Below, in pieces: positions 1-8,713 of a stretch of 64,000 bases of DNA (the first letter of the stretch is position 1; the number at the start of each line of letters is the position of its first letter). Under the pieces are notes generated by a model. It saw nothing but the letters and a program-made list of their open reading frames with translations, searched no databases and was not told where the DNA came from. The translations under genes and the position numbers were made by a program. The DNA comes from Prado023 sp963700395 (GTDB lineage: Bacteria > Actinomycetota > Actinomycetes > S36-B12 > CAIYMF01), in the NCBI GenBank assembly GCA_963700395.1, contig CAVOXI010000001.1:682001-746000 (forward strand), in the 5' to 3' direction.

Positions 1-1281
1 CGGCTCGATGCCCATCTCGATGAGGCGCGTCACTGCCGAGGGGGCGTCGTTCGTGTGCAGGGTCGCGAGCACGAGGTGACCCGTGAGGGAGGCCTCGATC
101 GCGATCTGGGCGGTCTCGTGGTCGCGGATCTCCCCGATGAGGACCACATCGGGGTCCGCACGGAGGATGGACCGCAGCGCGGCGGCGAACGTCAGCCCGG
201 CCTTCGCGTTGGTCTGCACCTGGTTGATCCCCGCGAGTCGGTACTCGACCGGGTCCTCGACAGTGATGATGTTGACCTCAGGCTTGTTGATCTGGTTCAG
301 CGTCGAGTACAGGGTGGTCGACTTCCCGGAACCGGTGGGCCCAGTGACCAGGATCATCCCGTAGGGCTTCATGTAGCTGGTCCGGTAGCGGTCGAAGTTG
401 CCGCCGGTGAAGCCGAGATCCTTCAGGTCCAGCATCGCGGTGGAGTTGTCCAGGATGCGCATCACGACCTTCTCGCCCCACACGGTGGGCAGGGTGGCCA
501 CGCGCAGGTCCACCTTGCGGCCGTAGGCGTTGACCGACAGCCGGCCGTCCTGGGGGATGCGCCGTTCGGCGATGTTGATGTCGGCCATGATCTTCAACCG
601 GCTGGTGACACCGGACTGGATCTGCTTGGGCGAGCGCATCATCTCGTGCAGCACGCCATCGATGCGGAAGCGCACCCGAACGTCATGCTCAGTGGGCTCG
701 ATGTGGATGTCCGAGGCGCCGTCCTGGATCCCCTGGGTGATCAGCAGGTTCACGAACTTGACGATCGGCGCGTCCTCGACGACCTCCTTGATCCGGGTCA
801 GGTCCTCCTCGTCGGTGTTGCGGACCTCGATGGCCGTGCTGAGGCTGTCGAGCTCATCGCCGGCGCGGTACGCGCGTGCGATCGCCGCCATCACATCACC
901 GCGGGTCGAGACGACCGGCTTGAGGTCGACCTTGGCCATCGTGCGCACGTCGTCGAGCGCGATGACGTTGGCCGGGTCGGCCATCGCGATGACCAGCTTG
1001 CCCTCGACGAAACGGACCGGCACGAGCATGTGCCGGCGGCACACCGCCCCCGGGACGAGGGCTGATGCCGAGGGGTCGATCAGCGCGTCGCCGAGATCGA
1101 TGTAGTCGAGGCCGATCTGGGCGGCCAGCGCGCGGACCAGGTCAGCCTCAGTGAGCACGCCCTGGTCCACCAGGACGCGGCCCATGCTTCGCCCGACCCG
1201 GCGCTGCTCCTGACCTGCTTCATAGACCTGTTCGGGCGTGGCCAGGCCGCGCTCGAGCAGGACATCTCCCAGTTGCTTCAC
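1..1281 (-). CDS. pilB: Type IV pilus assembly ATPase PilB/GspE (partial, runs off left edge)
   Basis: Hexameric AAA+-like ATPase that powers extension of type IV pili or a type II secretion pseudopilus, at the inner face of the membrane. The visible 427 residues contain a GspE N-terminal domain (about 1-140), then the ATPase core: Walker A GPTGSGKST at about 314-322, the Asp-box region at about 339-343 (TVEDP), Walker B DPDVVLIGEIRD at 376-387 and the His box LATLHTND. The C-terminal part, where a tetracysteine zinc site would lie, is outside the window. I chose the GTG at 1279-1281 because a GGGGAG ribosome site precedes it by 8 bases and the protein then starts MKQLGDVLLERG, typical of the family. 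The gene follows the DUF4388 gene by 73 bases on the same strand, so the two are probably co-transcribed. Confidence 0.95.
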   Translation of the reverse strand, partial: MKQLGDVLLERGLATPEQVYEAGQEQRRVGRSMGRVLVDQGVLTEADLVRALAAQIGLDYIDLGDALIDPSASALVPGAVCRRHMLVPVRFVEGKLVIAMADPANVIALDDVRTMAKVDLKPVVSTRGDVMAAIARAYRAGDELDSLSTAIEVRNTDEEDLTRIKEVVEDAPIVKFVNLLITQGIQDGASDIHIEPTEHDVRVRFRIDGVLHEMMRSPKQIQSGVTSRLKIMADINIAERRIPQDGRLSVNAYGRKVDLRVATLPTVWGEKVVMRILDNSTAMLDLKDLGFTGGNFDRYRTSYMKPYGMILVTGPTGSGKSTTLYSTLNQINKPEVNIITVEDPVEYRLAGINQVQTNAKAGLTFAAALRSILRADPDVVLIGEIRDHETAQIAIEASLTGHLVLATLHTNDAPSAVTRLIEMGIEP

Positions 1282-1354
1282 GGCCCACGCTCCCCCGCGG
1301 GTCCCCGCACGACTTCTGCCGGGCCCCGGGCCACCCCATGGGGCGGCCCAGCCA

Positions 1355-3048
1355 TCAGAGTCCTCGCACGCTTGACATCAGGTGCGCGAGCAACCCGCCA
1401 GCGAGGGGATCGGGTGCCGACTCCTGCTGCGGCTCCTCGACCGACGCGGGTTGAGCGACCTGCGCCTCCACCGTCGCCCACGCGGGCTCCACCACGGCCG
1501 CATGTGCTCCCGTGGCCTGGTCGAGGGGCTCGGGCATCACTGCGCTGTCGCCGGCGTCCCGGGGCTGGGGGACGAACTGCTCGACCTCGGGGGTGTCAGC
1601 GAACGCGGGCAAGGTCCCACGGCCCTCTACGAACCCCGACGCGGGAGCCAGCGGCACCGGAGCCGCCGCGGTGTGGCCGTGGCTGGCAATGTCCTCGACC
1701 ATGTCGGCGAAGCCCTGCCCGTCGAAGGAGGCAGGCTTCGTAGCGACCACGGGGGCGGCGCCGAGACCCATCTCCTGCGCCCACGGGGACCATGCGAACG
1801 GCTCGACCACTGGCTCGACTGCCGGCTCCACCACCACGGTGGCCTCGGCTGCGGGGAGATCCTGGACCGGGGGCTCAACGACGAATGACGGGGCGTCCGG
1901 CGCAGGCAACCACTGGATGCCATCGACTTCCGGGCCACCCAGTTCACTGACTGGCTCGACGTCGTAGGCGGCCGGGGCGAACGACACAGGCACGGGTTCG
2001 GCCAGGACCTGGTCAGGCACCACGAACGGCTCGATCCCGGCCACGACCCACGGCTCCGACCCGGCGATCTGCCACTCCTCAACGTCCGCCGGAGCGGCCG
2101 CGAACAGGTCGTGCACCTCCTGCAACTCCCCCGGCTCCGCCGCGAACAGGTCATGCACCTCCTGCAACTCCCCGGCTCCGCAGCGAACAGGTCATGCACC
2201 TCCCGCAACTCCTCCGGCCCGGCAGCGAACAGGTCGTGCACCTCCTGCAACTCCTCGGGCGCCGCGAGGGCCGTCGCGACCACGACGACATCCTCGGCCG
2301 GTGCGCCGGCCTCGTACGCGGCCAGCAGCAGGTTCGTCCGCTCCCGCTGGGCGTCAACCAGGACGACCTGAACCGCCACCAGTCCACGGGTCATCAGCTG
2401 AGCCAGGCGATTGCCCACGGCCAGGGGTGAGGTGCCCGTTGAGGCCAGGACCTCCGACAGGGTTCGGCGCCCATCCACGCGGGCAAGCACCGCCCAGTCC
2501 TCCAGGTCCACCACGGGCGCCCGGGACACGTCGGGGACGAGCGCGAGGACGCTCGTGGGCTCCGGCAGCGCGGCACGCAGGTCACTCCACTGCTGGGCTC
2601 GCTCCCGTGCGGCGCTGACGAGCTCGGAGACGTCGAGGCGCACGCCGATGTCAGCGGGGTCCTGGGTGCCGACCCACACCGCGAACTCGCCGTCCCGCCA
2701 GTCGAGCATCTCGCTGACTGCTTCGGTGCTGTGCTCGGCAGCGACGTCCTGGGCGGCCTCCCGGTCGACGACGCCGGACTCGACGAGCGCGCGCACAGGA
2801 TCCACCTGATGCAGGGCGTCCTCGAGGTCGTCCACCGGAACCGGCAGGGCAGCGACGACCGCGCGCAGGAGACCCGCACCGGTGCTGTCCGCCGTTGCCG
2901 ACGAGACCCGGCCATCGACCAGGTGCACGGCGCCCACGGCACTCGGGGACGTGACCTGCATCCGCGCGGTCCGCCCGCCCATGCCCAGCAGGGAGAGCAC
3001 CTCCGCGAGGCTGAACTCGGACAGGCTGCCGGAGAGGTTGGTCGTCAT
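1355..3048 (-). CDS. DUF4388 domain protein, apparent frameshift in repeat
   Basis: The first 60 or so residues match DUF4388, a domain found beside type IV pilus, gliding and two-component genes. The following 200 residues look like a second helical/winged module of unknown role. Residues 265-320 are four near-identical 14-residue units with the core VHDLFAA. The C-terminus is long, acidic, proline/valine-rich and probably disordered. The frame breaks between units 2 and 3, where one unit has four C's (2170-2173) and its neighbour has five (2128-2132). Restoring one base gives one protein of 564 residues. The ATG at 3048 has AGGAGG 9 bases upstream. Its place just before pilB suggests a role in pilus regulation or polar placement, which is inference. 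Slippage in the repeat, a true mutation or a sequencing error could each explain the break; I favour error. Confidence 0.75.
2090..2256 (-). repeat. 42-bp tandem repeat, four units, coding
   Basis: Four consecutive copies of a 42-base unit inside the DUF4388 gene, each encoding a 14-residue unit of the form (E/G)EL(Q/R)EVHDLFAAxP. The third copy is 41 bases because a C-run is four long instead of five, which shifts the reading frame. Near-identical copies plus a homopolymer make this a slippage-prone and assembly-prone site. Confidence 0.85.
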
Positions 3049-3095
3049 CGTGTCGGCCCTCCTGGGGTGCCGGGACGGACGCCACAGCGGGCGGC

Positions 3096-3112
3096 GCGCT
3101 CGAGCGGAGCGC
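3096..3112. other. Small inverted repeat between aroE and DUF4388 gene
   Basis: GCGCTC and GAGCGC separated by five bases in the 143-base gap between the aroE stop and the DUF4388 start. It could be a weak terminator for the alaS-aroE operon; it has no T-run and may be chance in such G+C-rich DNA. Confidence 0.25.
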
Positions 3113-3191
3113 TCGTTGTCGCCACCTGAACCATGGGACCCTCACCGGATGGATGGGCGTGGGCCAGCCCCACTCCTCGGGTCGTGAATCG

Positions 3192-4040
3192 TCAGCGACC
3201 CTCCGGGGCTTGAATGCCCCTGCTCCATTCGAGTTCGACGCTCAAGGCGCTGCGCATCGATGCGACCTGCGGTTCGAGCCCTGTCATCAGGCGCACCTGC
3301 TCGGCGGCCTGGAGGAGGAGCATCTCGTCACCGGCCACGGCTCGACCCCCCGCAGCCGCCCACGCCGTCACGAGGGCAGGCGGCCACGGCGAGTACGAGA
3401 CGTCCAGCAGCCACCCGGGCTCAACCGGAACCGAGCCCACGAGCGCCTGCCCAGCTGCTCCCGGCACGGTGCTCACGACGATGGAAGCCTCGTGGCGCGA
3501 TGGGAGCTGCTGCGGCCATGCACGAAGCTCCAGGGCCAGCCCGACCCGCTCCGCGACCGCGACGAGCCCGGCAGCCGCCTCGGGGCGCCGCGCGCTGACC
3601 ACAGCCTCCGGGCACCCGATCGCGGCCAGGGCGGCCAGGGCGGAGGCGGCCGTCGCTCCCCCACCGAGCACCAGGGCGGGTCCGGGCTCGGCGCCGATGC
3701 CGCGCAGCGCACCGATGATCCCGATGACGTCGGTGTTGTGGCCGACCAGCCCACCGGCACCGAAGACCACCGTGTTGGCCCCACCGACCACGCCCACCAT
3801 CTCCGTGGCGCTGTCCAGCAGGGGGAGCACGGCCCGCTTGAGGGGCATCGTCAGCGACAGGCCCGCCCAGTCCGGGCCGCACCCAGCGATGAAGCCGGGC
3901 AGCCCCGCCTCGTCCACCTCGATGGCGTCGTAGTCCCAGTCGAGCCCGAGCTGCGCGTAGGCCGCGCGGTGGAGCACCGGCGAGAGGCTGTGCGCGATCG
4001 GGCTGCCCAGGACGGCCGCGCGCCGCCGCACGCCGGTCAC
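3192..4040 (-). CDS. aroE: Shikimate dehydrogenase
   Basis: NADP-dependent reduction of 3-dehydroshikimate to shikimate in aromatic amino acid synthesis. The 282-residue protein shows the substrate-binding SLSP near residue 18, the catalytic-lysine segment TMPLK at about 64-68, the GGANT/NTD asparagine-aspartate pair, a nucleotide-binding glycine loop GGGATA at about 126, and the C-terminal family signature around GDEMLLLQAA. Its GTG start overlaps the mltG stop by 4 bases (GTGA), so it is translated last in the DUF6167-alaS-ruvX-mltG-aroE operon. In many actinomycetes aroE sits in this position. Confidence 0.95.
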   Translation of the reverse strand: MTGVRRRAAVLGSPIAHSLSPVLHRAAYAQLGLDWDYDAIEVDEAGLPGFIAGCGPDWAGLSLTMPLKRAVLPLLDSATEMVGVVGGANTVVFGAGGLVGHNTDVIGIIGALRGIGAEPGPALVLGGGATAASALAALAAIGCPEAVVSARRPEAAAGLVAVAERVGLALELRAWPQQLPSRHEASIVVSTVPGAAGQALVGSVPVEPGWLLDVSYSPWPPALVTAWAAAGGRAVAGDEMLLLQAAEQVRLMTGLEPQVASMRSALSVELEWSRGIQAPEGR

Positions 4041-5158
4041 TGCGGGTTGGCGGCGAGCCAGTCCGAGAGCTCCGACTTGAACCCCAGGAACTCGTCGTAG
4101 TCGGCGGTGAACTTGGTCTCACCGGTGTCGGGGTTGACCGTGACGTAGTAGAGCCAGTCCCCGTCGGCCGGGTTCAGTGCGGCCTTCATCGCCGCCTCAC
4201 CTGGCGAGTTGATGGGCGTGGGAGGCAGCCCCTGGTTCTTGTACGTGTTGTACGGCGAGTCGGTGTTCTGCAGCTCCTCGGTCGTCAGGTTGATCTCCGA
4301 CTTGTCCAGGGCGTAGTTCACCGTCGCGTCCATCTGCAGGTACCCGTAGGTCCCACCCCACGTCGCCTCGTCGAGCCGGTTGTAGATGACCCGGGCGACC
4401 TTGTCGAAGTCGTCGGGGTGGCCCTCGGACTGGACGAGGCTGGCGATGATCATCGCCTCGTAGGGCGTGATGCCGTTCTTCCTGGCCCCTGCTTCGAGCC
4501 CGACGTTCCCGGCCGCCTCGTCCCAGCGGTCGACCAGCCGGGACAGCACCTCGGTGGCCGACTCACCCTTCTCCAGCTCGTAGGTGGCGGGGAACAGGAA
4601 GCCCTCGGCGTTGTCGGCCGCGTACTTGGGCAGGCCGATCTTGCCGCCCTTCGCGGCGGCCACCAGCTTCTTCTTCGAGATCCCGGTCGCCTCCGAGATC
4701 ACCTCGATGCTCTCCGTGAACCGCAGTCCCTCCCGCAGGAGCAGCTTGTCGGTGATCCGCGCCTCCGGATCGATCATCCGGTCGACGGCGGCCTGCGCGC
4801 TCATCTCCTTGCGCATGTCGTAGACGCCCGGGCCGATCGTCTTGGCCTTGGGCTCCTTGGCGCTGGCCTCCAGCCAGGCGTCCACGGAGGCCACCACGCC
4901 GAGGTCCTTCAGGGTGCGCCCGATCTCGGAGAGGGTCTGGCCCTCCTCCACCCTGGCCTCGACCGGTTCGGTGCCCTCGCCGACATAATCGGCAGGGCCC
5001 CCGAACTCAGGGATGTTGTCGACCGCGAACTTGACCCCCAGGCCGATCAGGACCAGGACCCCGAGGCTCAGCAGGACCGCGATCCAGGATCGCCCGCGGT
5101 GCCGGGGGCCCTCCGGCACCGGGCCGTCCGTCGACATCTGCAGGCCGAGGTTGCTCAT
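4037..5158 (-). CDS. mltG: Endolytic transglycosylase MltG
   Basis: Membrane-anchored lytic transglycosylase (YceG family) that cuts nascent peptidoglycan strands and so sets glycan length. A short cytoplasmic tail is followed by one membrane segment (about residues 25-46), a LysM-like region and the YceG catalytic domain. The expected catalytic glutamate is in LVQSEG at about residue 245. I start it at the ATG 5156-5158, directly behind the ruvX stop and with AGGAG just upstream; an in-frame ATG at 5206 would overlap ruvX by 47 bases and has no better ribosome site. The product is 373 residues, normal for the family. Confidence 0.93.
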   Translation of the reverse strand: MSNLGLQMSTDGPVPEGPRHRGRSWIAVLLSLGVLVLIGLGVKFAVDNIPEFGGPADYVGEGTEPVEARVEEGQTLSEIGRTLKDLGVVASVDAWLEASAKEPKAKTIGPGVYDMRKEMSAQAAVDRMIDPEARITDKLLLREGLRFTESIEVISEATGISKKKLVAAAKGGKIGLPKYAADNAEGFLFPATYELEKGESATEVLSRLVDRWDEAAGNVGLEAGARKNGITPYEAMIIASLVQSEGHPDDFDKVARVIYNRLDEATWGGTYGYLQMDATVNYALDKSEINLTTEELQNTDSPYNTYKNQGLPPTPINSPGEAAMKAALNPADGDWLYYVTVNPDTGETKFTADYDEFLGFKSELSDWLAANPQ

Positions 5159-5159
5159 C

Positions 5160-5612
5160 TCACTCCTGAACGAGGGTCCCGGGCGCAACTCCGGTCGCGC
5201 GCTCACTGTCCACAGCGTATTGGACGATCACCACGGCAGCCGCTTGATCCACGACGGCACGGCTCGTCCGCGACGACCGGCCGGCGGCCCGCAGGTCACG
5301 GGTCGCCGAGACGGTGGACAGCCGCTCGTCGACCAGTCGCACGCCGACGGGCGCCACCACGGGCGCCAGCAGCTTCGCGAACTCCTGCGCCAGCGCTGCA
5401 GCCTGGCCGGGCTTTCCGGACATGGACAGCGGCAGCCCGACGACCACCTCGACCGCGTCGTGCTCCACCGCCAGCGCGGCGATCCGCGCGACATCACCCT
5501 CGCCGCGGGCAACCGTCTCGACCGGGACCGCGAGCAACGCCGACGGGTCGGTGCGTGCCACACCGATCCGCACCGAGCCGACATCGATCCCGATCCGGAC
5601 GCCCGGGCGCAC
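5160..5612 (-). CDS. ruvX: Holliday junction resolvase-like protein RuvX (YqgF)
   Basis: RNase H-fold nuclease of the YqgF/RuvX family, implicated in 16S rRNA 5'-end maturation and in junction resolution. The 150-residue product opens with the metal-binding strand IGIDVGSVRIGVA and has the family segments VVGLPLSMSG, VDERLST and a terminal DQAAA aspartate. The GTG at 5610-5612 overlaps the alaS TAG stop by one base, so it depends on translational coupling; no convincing ribosome site is visible. The alaS-ruvX-mltG-aroE order is standard in actinobacteria. Confidence 0.93.
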   Translation of the reverse strand: MRPGVRIGIDVGSVRIGVARTDPSALLAVPVETVARGEGDVARIAALAVEHDAVEVVVGLPLSMSGKPGQAAALAQEFAKLLAPVVAPVGVRLVDERLSTVSATRDLRAAGRSSRTSRAVVDQAAAVVIVQYAVDSERATGVAPGTLVQE

Positions 5613-8296
5613 TATGCGTGGGCCGCCAGGTACTCGCGGGCGGCCACGAGTGCGGCCTCGACGCCCTCGGGCTTCGATCCCCCGCCCTGTGCGGAGTCCG
5701 CCTTCCCGCCGCCGCGCCCGTCCACCGCGGGCAGCGCTGCTGCCAGGATGTCGCGAGCGCTCAGGCCGGCCCTCTGCCCCATCGCGTTGACGGTGACGAG
5801 CAGCGAGACCTTCCCGGAGTCGACCGCGGCACCGACCAGGACCACGGGGAGCTCGGTCGCGGTCATCTGCAGGGCGGCATTGGTCGCCTCGCGCAGGTCG
5901 GCCCCGGTGGACCCCTCGGGAAGGGAGTAGGTCCACACCCGCGCCCCACCGATGTCATGGCGCGTGCCGATGGTGCCCTCGATGTTGGCCATGATGGCGA
6001 TCTTGCGCATCTTCGCGATCGTCGACTCGGCCTCCTTGAGCTTGTCCAGCAGACCCCCGATGCGGTCGGTGAGCTCCTCGGGCCGGGCCTTGACCATCTG
6101 CGCGAGGTTGCTGACCAGGATGTGCTCCCGGGCGAGGTGCCGGTAGGCGTCGGCTCCGACAAGGGCCTCGATGCGCCGCACCCCGGAGCCGATCGAGGCC
6201 TCGGAGAGGAACTTGACGACGCCGAGCTGACCGGAGCGTGCGGTGTGGGTGCCGCCGCACAGCTCGCGCGCCCAGTCGCCGACCGAGACCACGCGGACGC
6301 TGTCGCCGTACTTCTCGCCGAACAGCGCCATGGCGCCGATCGCGCGCGCCTCGTCCTGGCTCATGTACTGCGCGGTGACCTCGAGGTCGTCGAGCAGCAG
6401 CGTGTTGACCCGGTCCTCGACGTCGTTCATCACCGAGTGCGGGACGGGCGCAGGGTTCGGGAAGTCGAAGCGCAGCCGGCCGGGCGAGTTCTCCGAGCCC
6501 ATCTGGGTGGCGGTCTCGCCGAGGATCTCGCGGAACGCCTTGTGGATCATGTGCGTCGCTGTGTGCGCCCGTGAGATCGCCAGCCGCCGCGGGATGTCGA
6601 CCTCGCCGATCGCCCCCACGCCGACCTCGGCCTGCCCGTCGGCGACGGTGGCGCGGTGGACGTACAGGCCGGGCACGGGCTGCTGGACGTCGTAGACGTC
6701 GAGCAGCGTGCCGTCAGCCAGCCGGATCCGGCCCTGGTCGCCGATCTGGCCGCCGCCCTCGGCATAGAAGGGGGTGCGGTCCAGGATGGCCTCGACGTGC
6801 TCCCCCGGGCCGGCGGCCGGAACGGACTGGCCGTCGACCAGCAGCCCGCGCAGGACGCCCTCGCTGACCACCTCGGTGTACCCGGTGAAGTCGGTGACGC
6901 CGGAGGAGTCCATCACCTCGCGGTAGACCGTCGCCGGGGTCAGGCCGGCCTTGCGGACCCGGGCGTCGGCCTTGGCGCGCTCCTTCTGCTCGGTCATCAG
7001 CCGCCGGAAGCCGTCCTCGTCGACCTCGACGCCGGCGTCGGCGGCCATCTCCAGGGTGATCTCGAACGGGAAGCCGAACGTGTCGTGCAGGGCGAACACC
7101 TGGTCGCCCGGAAGGACCGCGCTGCCGGAGGCCTTCACCTTGTTGACGGCGGTGTCCAGCAGCGTCGTGCCCCGTCCGAGGGTCTCGAGGAACGACGCCT
7201 CCTCCCCCACGGCGATCGACGTGATGCGACCCCGGTCGCTGACGAGTTCGGGGTACTGCGGGCCCATGGCCTCGATCGCGGCTCCCACGAGCTCGCCCAT
7301 CGACGGGTCGTGAGCTCCCAGCAGCCGCATCTTCTGCACCACTCGCCGCACGATCCGGCGAAGCACGTAGCCCCGGCCCTCGTTGCCCGGCAGGACGCCG
7401 TCACCGATCAGGAACGCGCACGTCCGGGCGTGGTCGGCCACGACCCGCAGGTCGACGTCGGTCTTGTGCAGGGCGCCGTACCTCGCCCCGGAGAGCTCCA
7501 TCGCCCGGTCGAGGATGTGCTTGGTGGTGTCGATCTCGTAGATGTTGTCCACGCCCTGCAGCAGGGCGGCCATGCGCTCGAGCCCCATGCCGGTGTCGAT
7601 GTTCTTGTTGGGCAGGTCCCCACGGATGTCGAAGTCGACCTTGGTGCGCACCTCGGCGAGCTCGGACTGCATGAAGACCAGGTTCCAGACCTCGAGGTAG
7701 CGGTCCTCGTCCGCCTCGGGACCGCCCTCGCGGCCGTGCTCCGGGCCGCGATCGAAGTAGATCTCCGAGCACGGGCCACCGGGGCCGGGGACGCCCATGT
7801 GCCAGTAGTTGTCCGCCAGCCCGCGGCGCTGGATGCGCTCCAGCGGGACCCCCGCCTCGCGGTGCCAGATGTCGATGGCCTCGTCATCGTCGTGCAGGAC
7901 CGTCACCCAGAGCTTGTCCTCGGGGAAGCCGTAGCCGCCGTCGGCCACCGACCCGGTGAGCAGCTCCCAGGCGAAGGGGATCGCCCCTGCCTTGAAGTAG
8001 TCGCCGAAGGAGAAGTTGCCGGCCATCTGGAAGAAGGAGGCATGCCTCGTGGTCCGCCCGACCTCCTCGATGTCCAGGGTCCGCACGACCTTCTGGACGC
8101 TCGTGGCACGCGGGTAGGGCGGGGTCGCCTGACCCAGGAAGTACGGCTTGAACGGGACCATGCCGGCATTGACGAACAGCAACGTGGGATCGTCGAGCAG
8201 GAGGCTCGCACTGGGCACGAGCGTGTGGCGGCGGGCGACGAAGAAGTCCAGGAAGCGCCGGCGGATCTCGGCGGAGTCCATCTGGTCCATGCTCAT
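5612..8296 (-). CDS. alaS: Alanyl-tRNA synthetase
   Basis: Charges tRNA-Ala; class II synthetase of 894 residues, full length. The N-terminal catalytic domain begins after MSMDQMDSAEIRRRFLDFF and includes the FVNAGMVPFKPYFLG motif. The editing domain has HTATHMIHKAF and the CGGTH zinc-site motif, and the C-Ala domain follows. The start overlaps the stop of the preceding DUF6167 gene by 4 bases (ATGA). Confidence 0.97.
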   Translation of the reverse strand: MSMDQMDSAEIRRRFLDFFVARRHTLVPSASLLLDDPTLLFVNAGMVPFKPYFLGQATPPYPRATSVQKVVRTLDIEEVGRTTRHASFFQMAGNFSFGDYFKAGAIPFAWELLTGSVADGGYGFPEDKLWVTVLHDDDEAIDIWHREAGVPLERIQRRGLADNYWHMGVPGPGGPCSEIYFDRGPEHGREGGPEADEDRYLEVWNLVFMQSELAEVRTKVDFDIRGDLPNKNIDTGMGLERMAALLQGVDNIYEIDTTKHILDRAMELSGARYGALHKTDVDLRVVADHARTCAFLIGDGVLPGNEGRGYVLRRIVRRVVQKMRLLGAHDPSMGELVGAAIEAMGPQYPELVSDRGRITSIAVGEEASFLETLGRGTTLLDTAVNKVKASGSAVLPGDQVFALHDTFGFPFEITLEMAADAGVEVDEDGFRRLMTEQKERAKADARVRKAGLTPATVYREVMDSSGVTDFTGYTEVVSEGVLRGLLVDGQSVPAAGPGEHVEAILDRTPFYAEGGGQIGDQGRIRLADGTLLDVYDVQQPVPGLYVHRATVADGQAEVGVGAIGEVDIPRRLAISRAHTATHMIHKAFREILGETATQMGSENSPGRLRFDFPNPAPVPHSVMNDVEDRVNTLLLDDLEVTAQYMSQDEARAIGAMALFGEKYGDSVRVVSVGDWARELCGGTHTARSGQLGVVKFLSEASIGSGVRRIEALVGADAYRHLAREHILVSNLAQMVKARPEELTDRIGGLLDKLKEAESTIAKMRKIAIMANIEGTIGTRHDIGGARVWTYSLPEGSTGADLREATNAALQMTATELPVVLVGAAVDSGKVSLLVTVNAMGQRAGLSARDILAAALPAVDGRGGGKADSAQGGGSKPEGVEAALVAAREYLAAHA

Positions 8297-8601
8297 GGGT
8301 GGGCGTTCCTCGTCGTCTCGGTCCTCGGTGCCGGGGCAGGGACCCAGTCGGCGGGCAGGGGCGCGCTCGTGACCTCCTGCACCGTCCCCGTGACCAGGCG
8401 CCCCTGGCGTCGCGCCCTCGCATCCTGGAGCCGGCCGAGGCCGTTGGCGGTCCTCCCGGCCAGCTTGCTGGTCGTCTGCGCCGCGACCTGGGCGGAGCCC
8501 AGCGGCCCGAGCTCCTTGGCGCGCCGTGCTGCCTGCGTCCCCTTGCGGTACGCAGCGACTCCGCCCACCGCGCCGACCACCATCCAGAAGGTCCTACTCA
8601 T
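8293..8601 (-). CDS. DUF6167-like small membrane protein
   Basis: A 102-residue protein with an N-terminal hydrophobic segment (about residues 4-18, FWMVVGAVGGVAAY), followed by a basic Ala/Arg/Lys-rich region and a Pro-rich tail. It resembles the small DUF6167 proteins found directly upstream of alaS in actinobacteria; no function is known to me. The ATG at 8599-8601 fits a leaderless promoter (TAGGGT, 7 bases upstream), which makes it the first gene of the operon running to aroE. A longer in-frame start at 8664 would include that promoter and is unlikely. Confidence 0.75.
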   Translation of the reverse strand: MSRTFWMVVGAVGGVAAYRKGTQAARRAKELGPLGSAQVAAQTTSKLAGRTANGLGRLQDARARRQGRLVTGTVQEVTSAPLPADWVPAPAPRTETTRNAHP

Positions 8602-8608
8602 GCGCCAG

Positions 8609-8614
8609 ACCCTA
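8609..8614 (-). promoter_or_regulatory. -10 box (TAGGGT) for leaderless DUF6167-alaS operon
   Basis: TAGGGT on the minus strand, separated by 7 bases from the ATG of the DUF6167 gene. That spacing would put the transcription start at the start codon. No clear -35 is seen. Confidence 0.55.
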
Positions 8615-8670
8615 TTGCGAAGCGCGCCGGCGCACCGAATCGGCGGGCGAGAGCGCCGCCCCACGTCCTT

Positions 8671-8713
8671 GTGCTGACGATTCCGACTGGTGCACGGTCG
8701 GAATCGTCAGCAC
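8671..8713. terminator. 17-bp perfect hairpin after rarA
   Basis: GTGCTGACGATTCCGAC at 8671-8687 is exactly repeated in inverted form at 8697-8713, with a 9-base loop. The right arm touches the rarA stop codon (8713-8715). It is the longest perfect hairpin I found in the window and should stop rarA transcripts before the alaS operon promoter about 60 bases on. There is no U-run, as is common in actinobacteria. Confidence 0.8.

Noticed and set aside
4418..6574. Long open frame on the plus strand opposite mltG, ruvX and alaS
   Set aside because: It is an antisense shadow caused by high G+C third positions; the minus strand encodes recognisable, full-length proteins here and the plus translation has no family resemblance.
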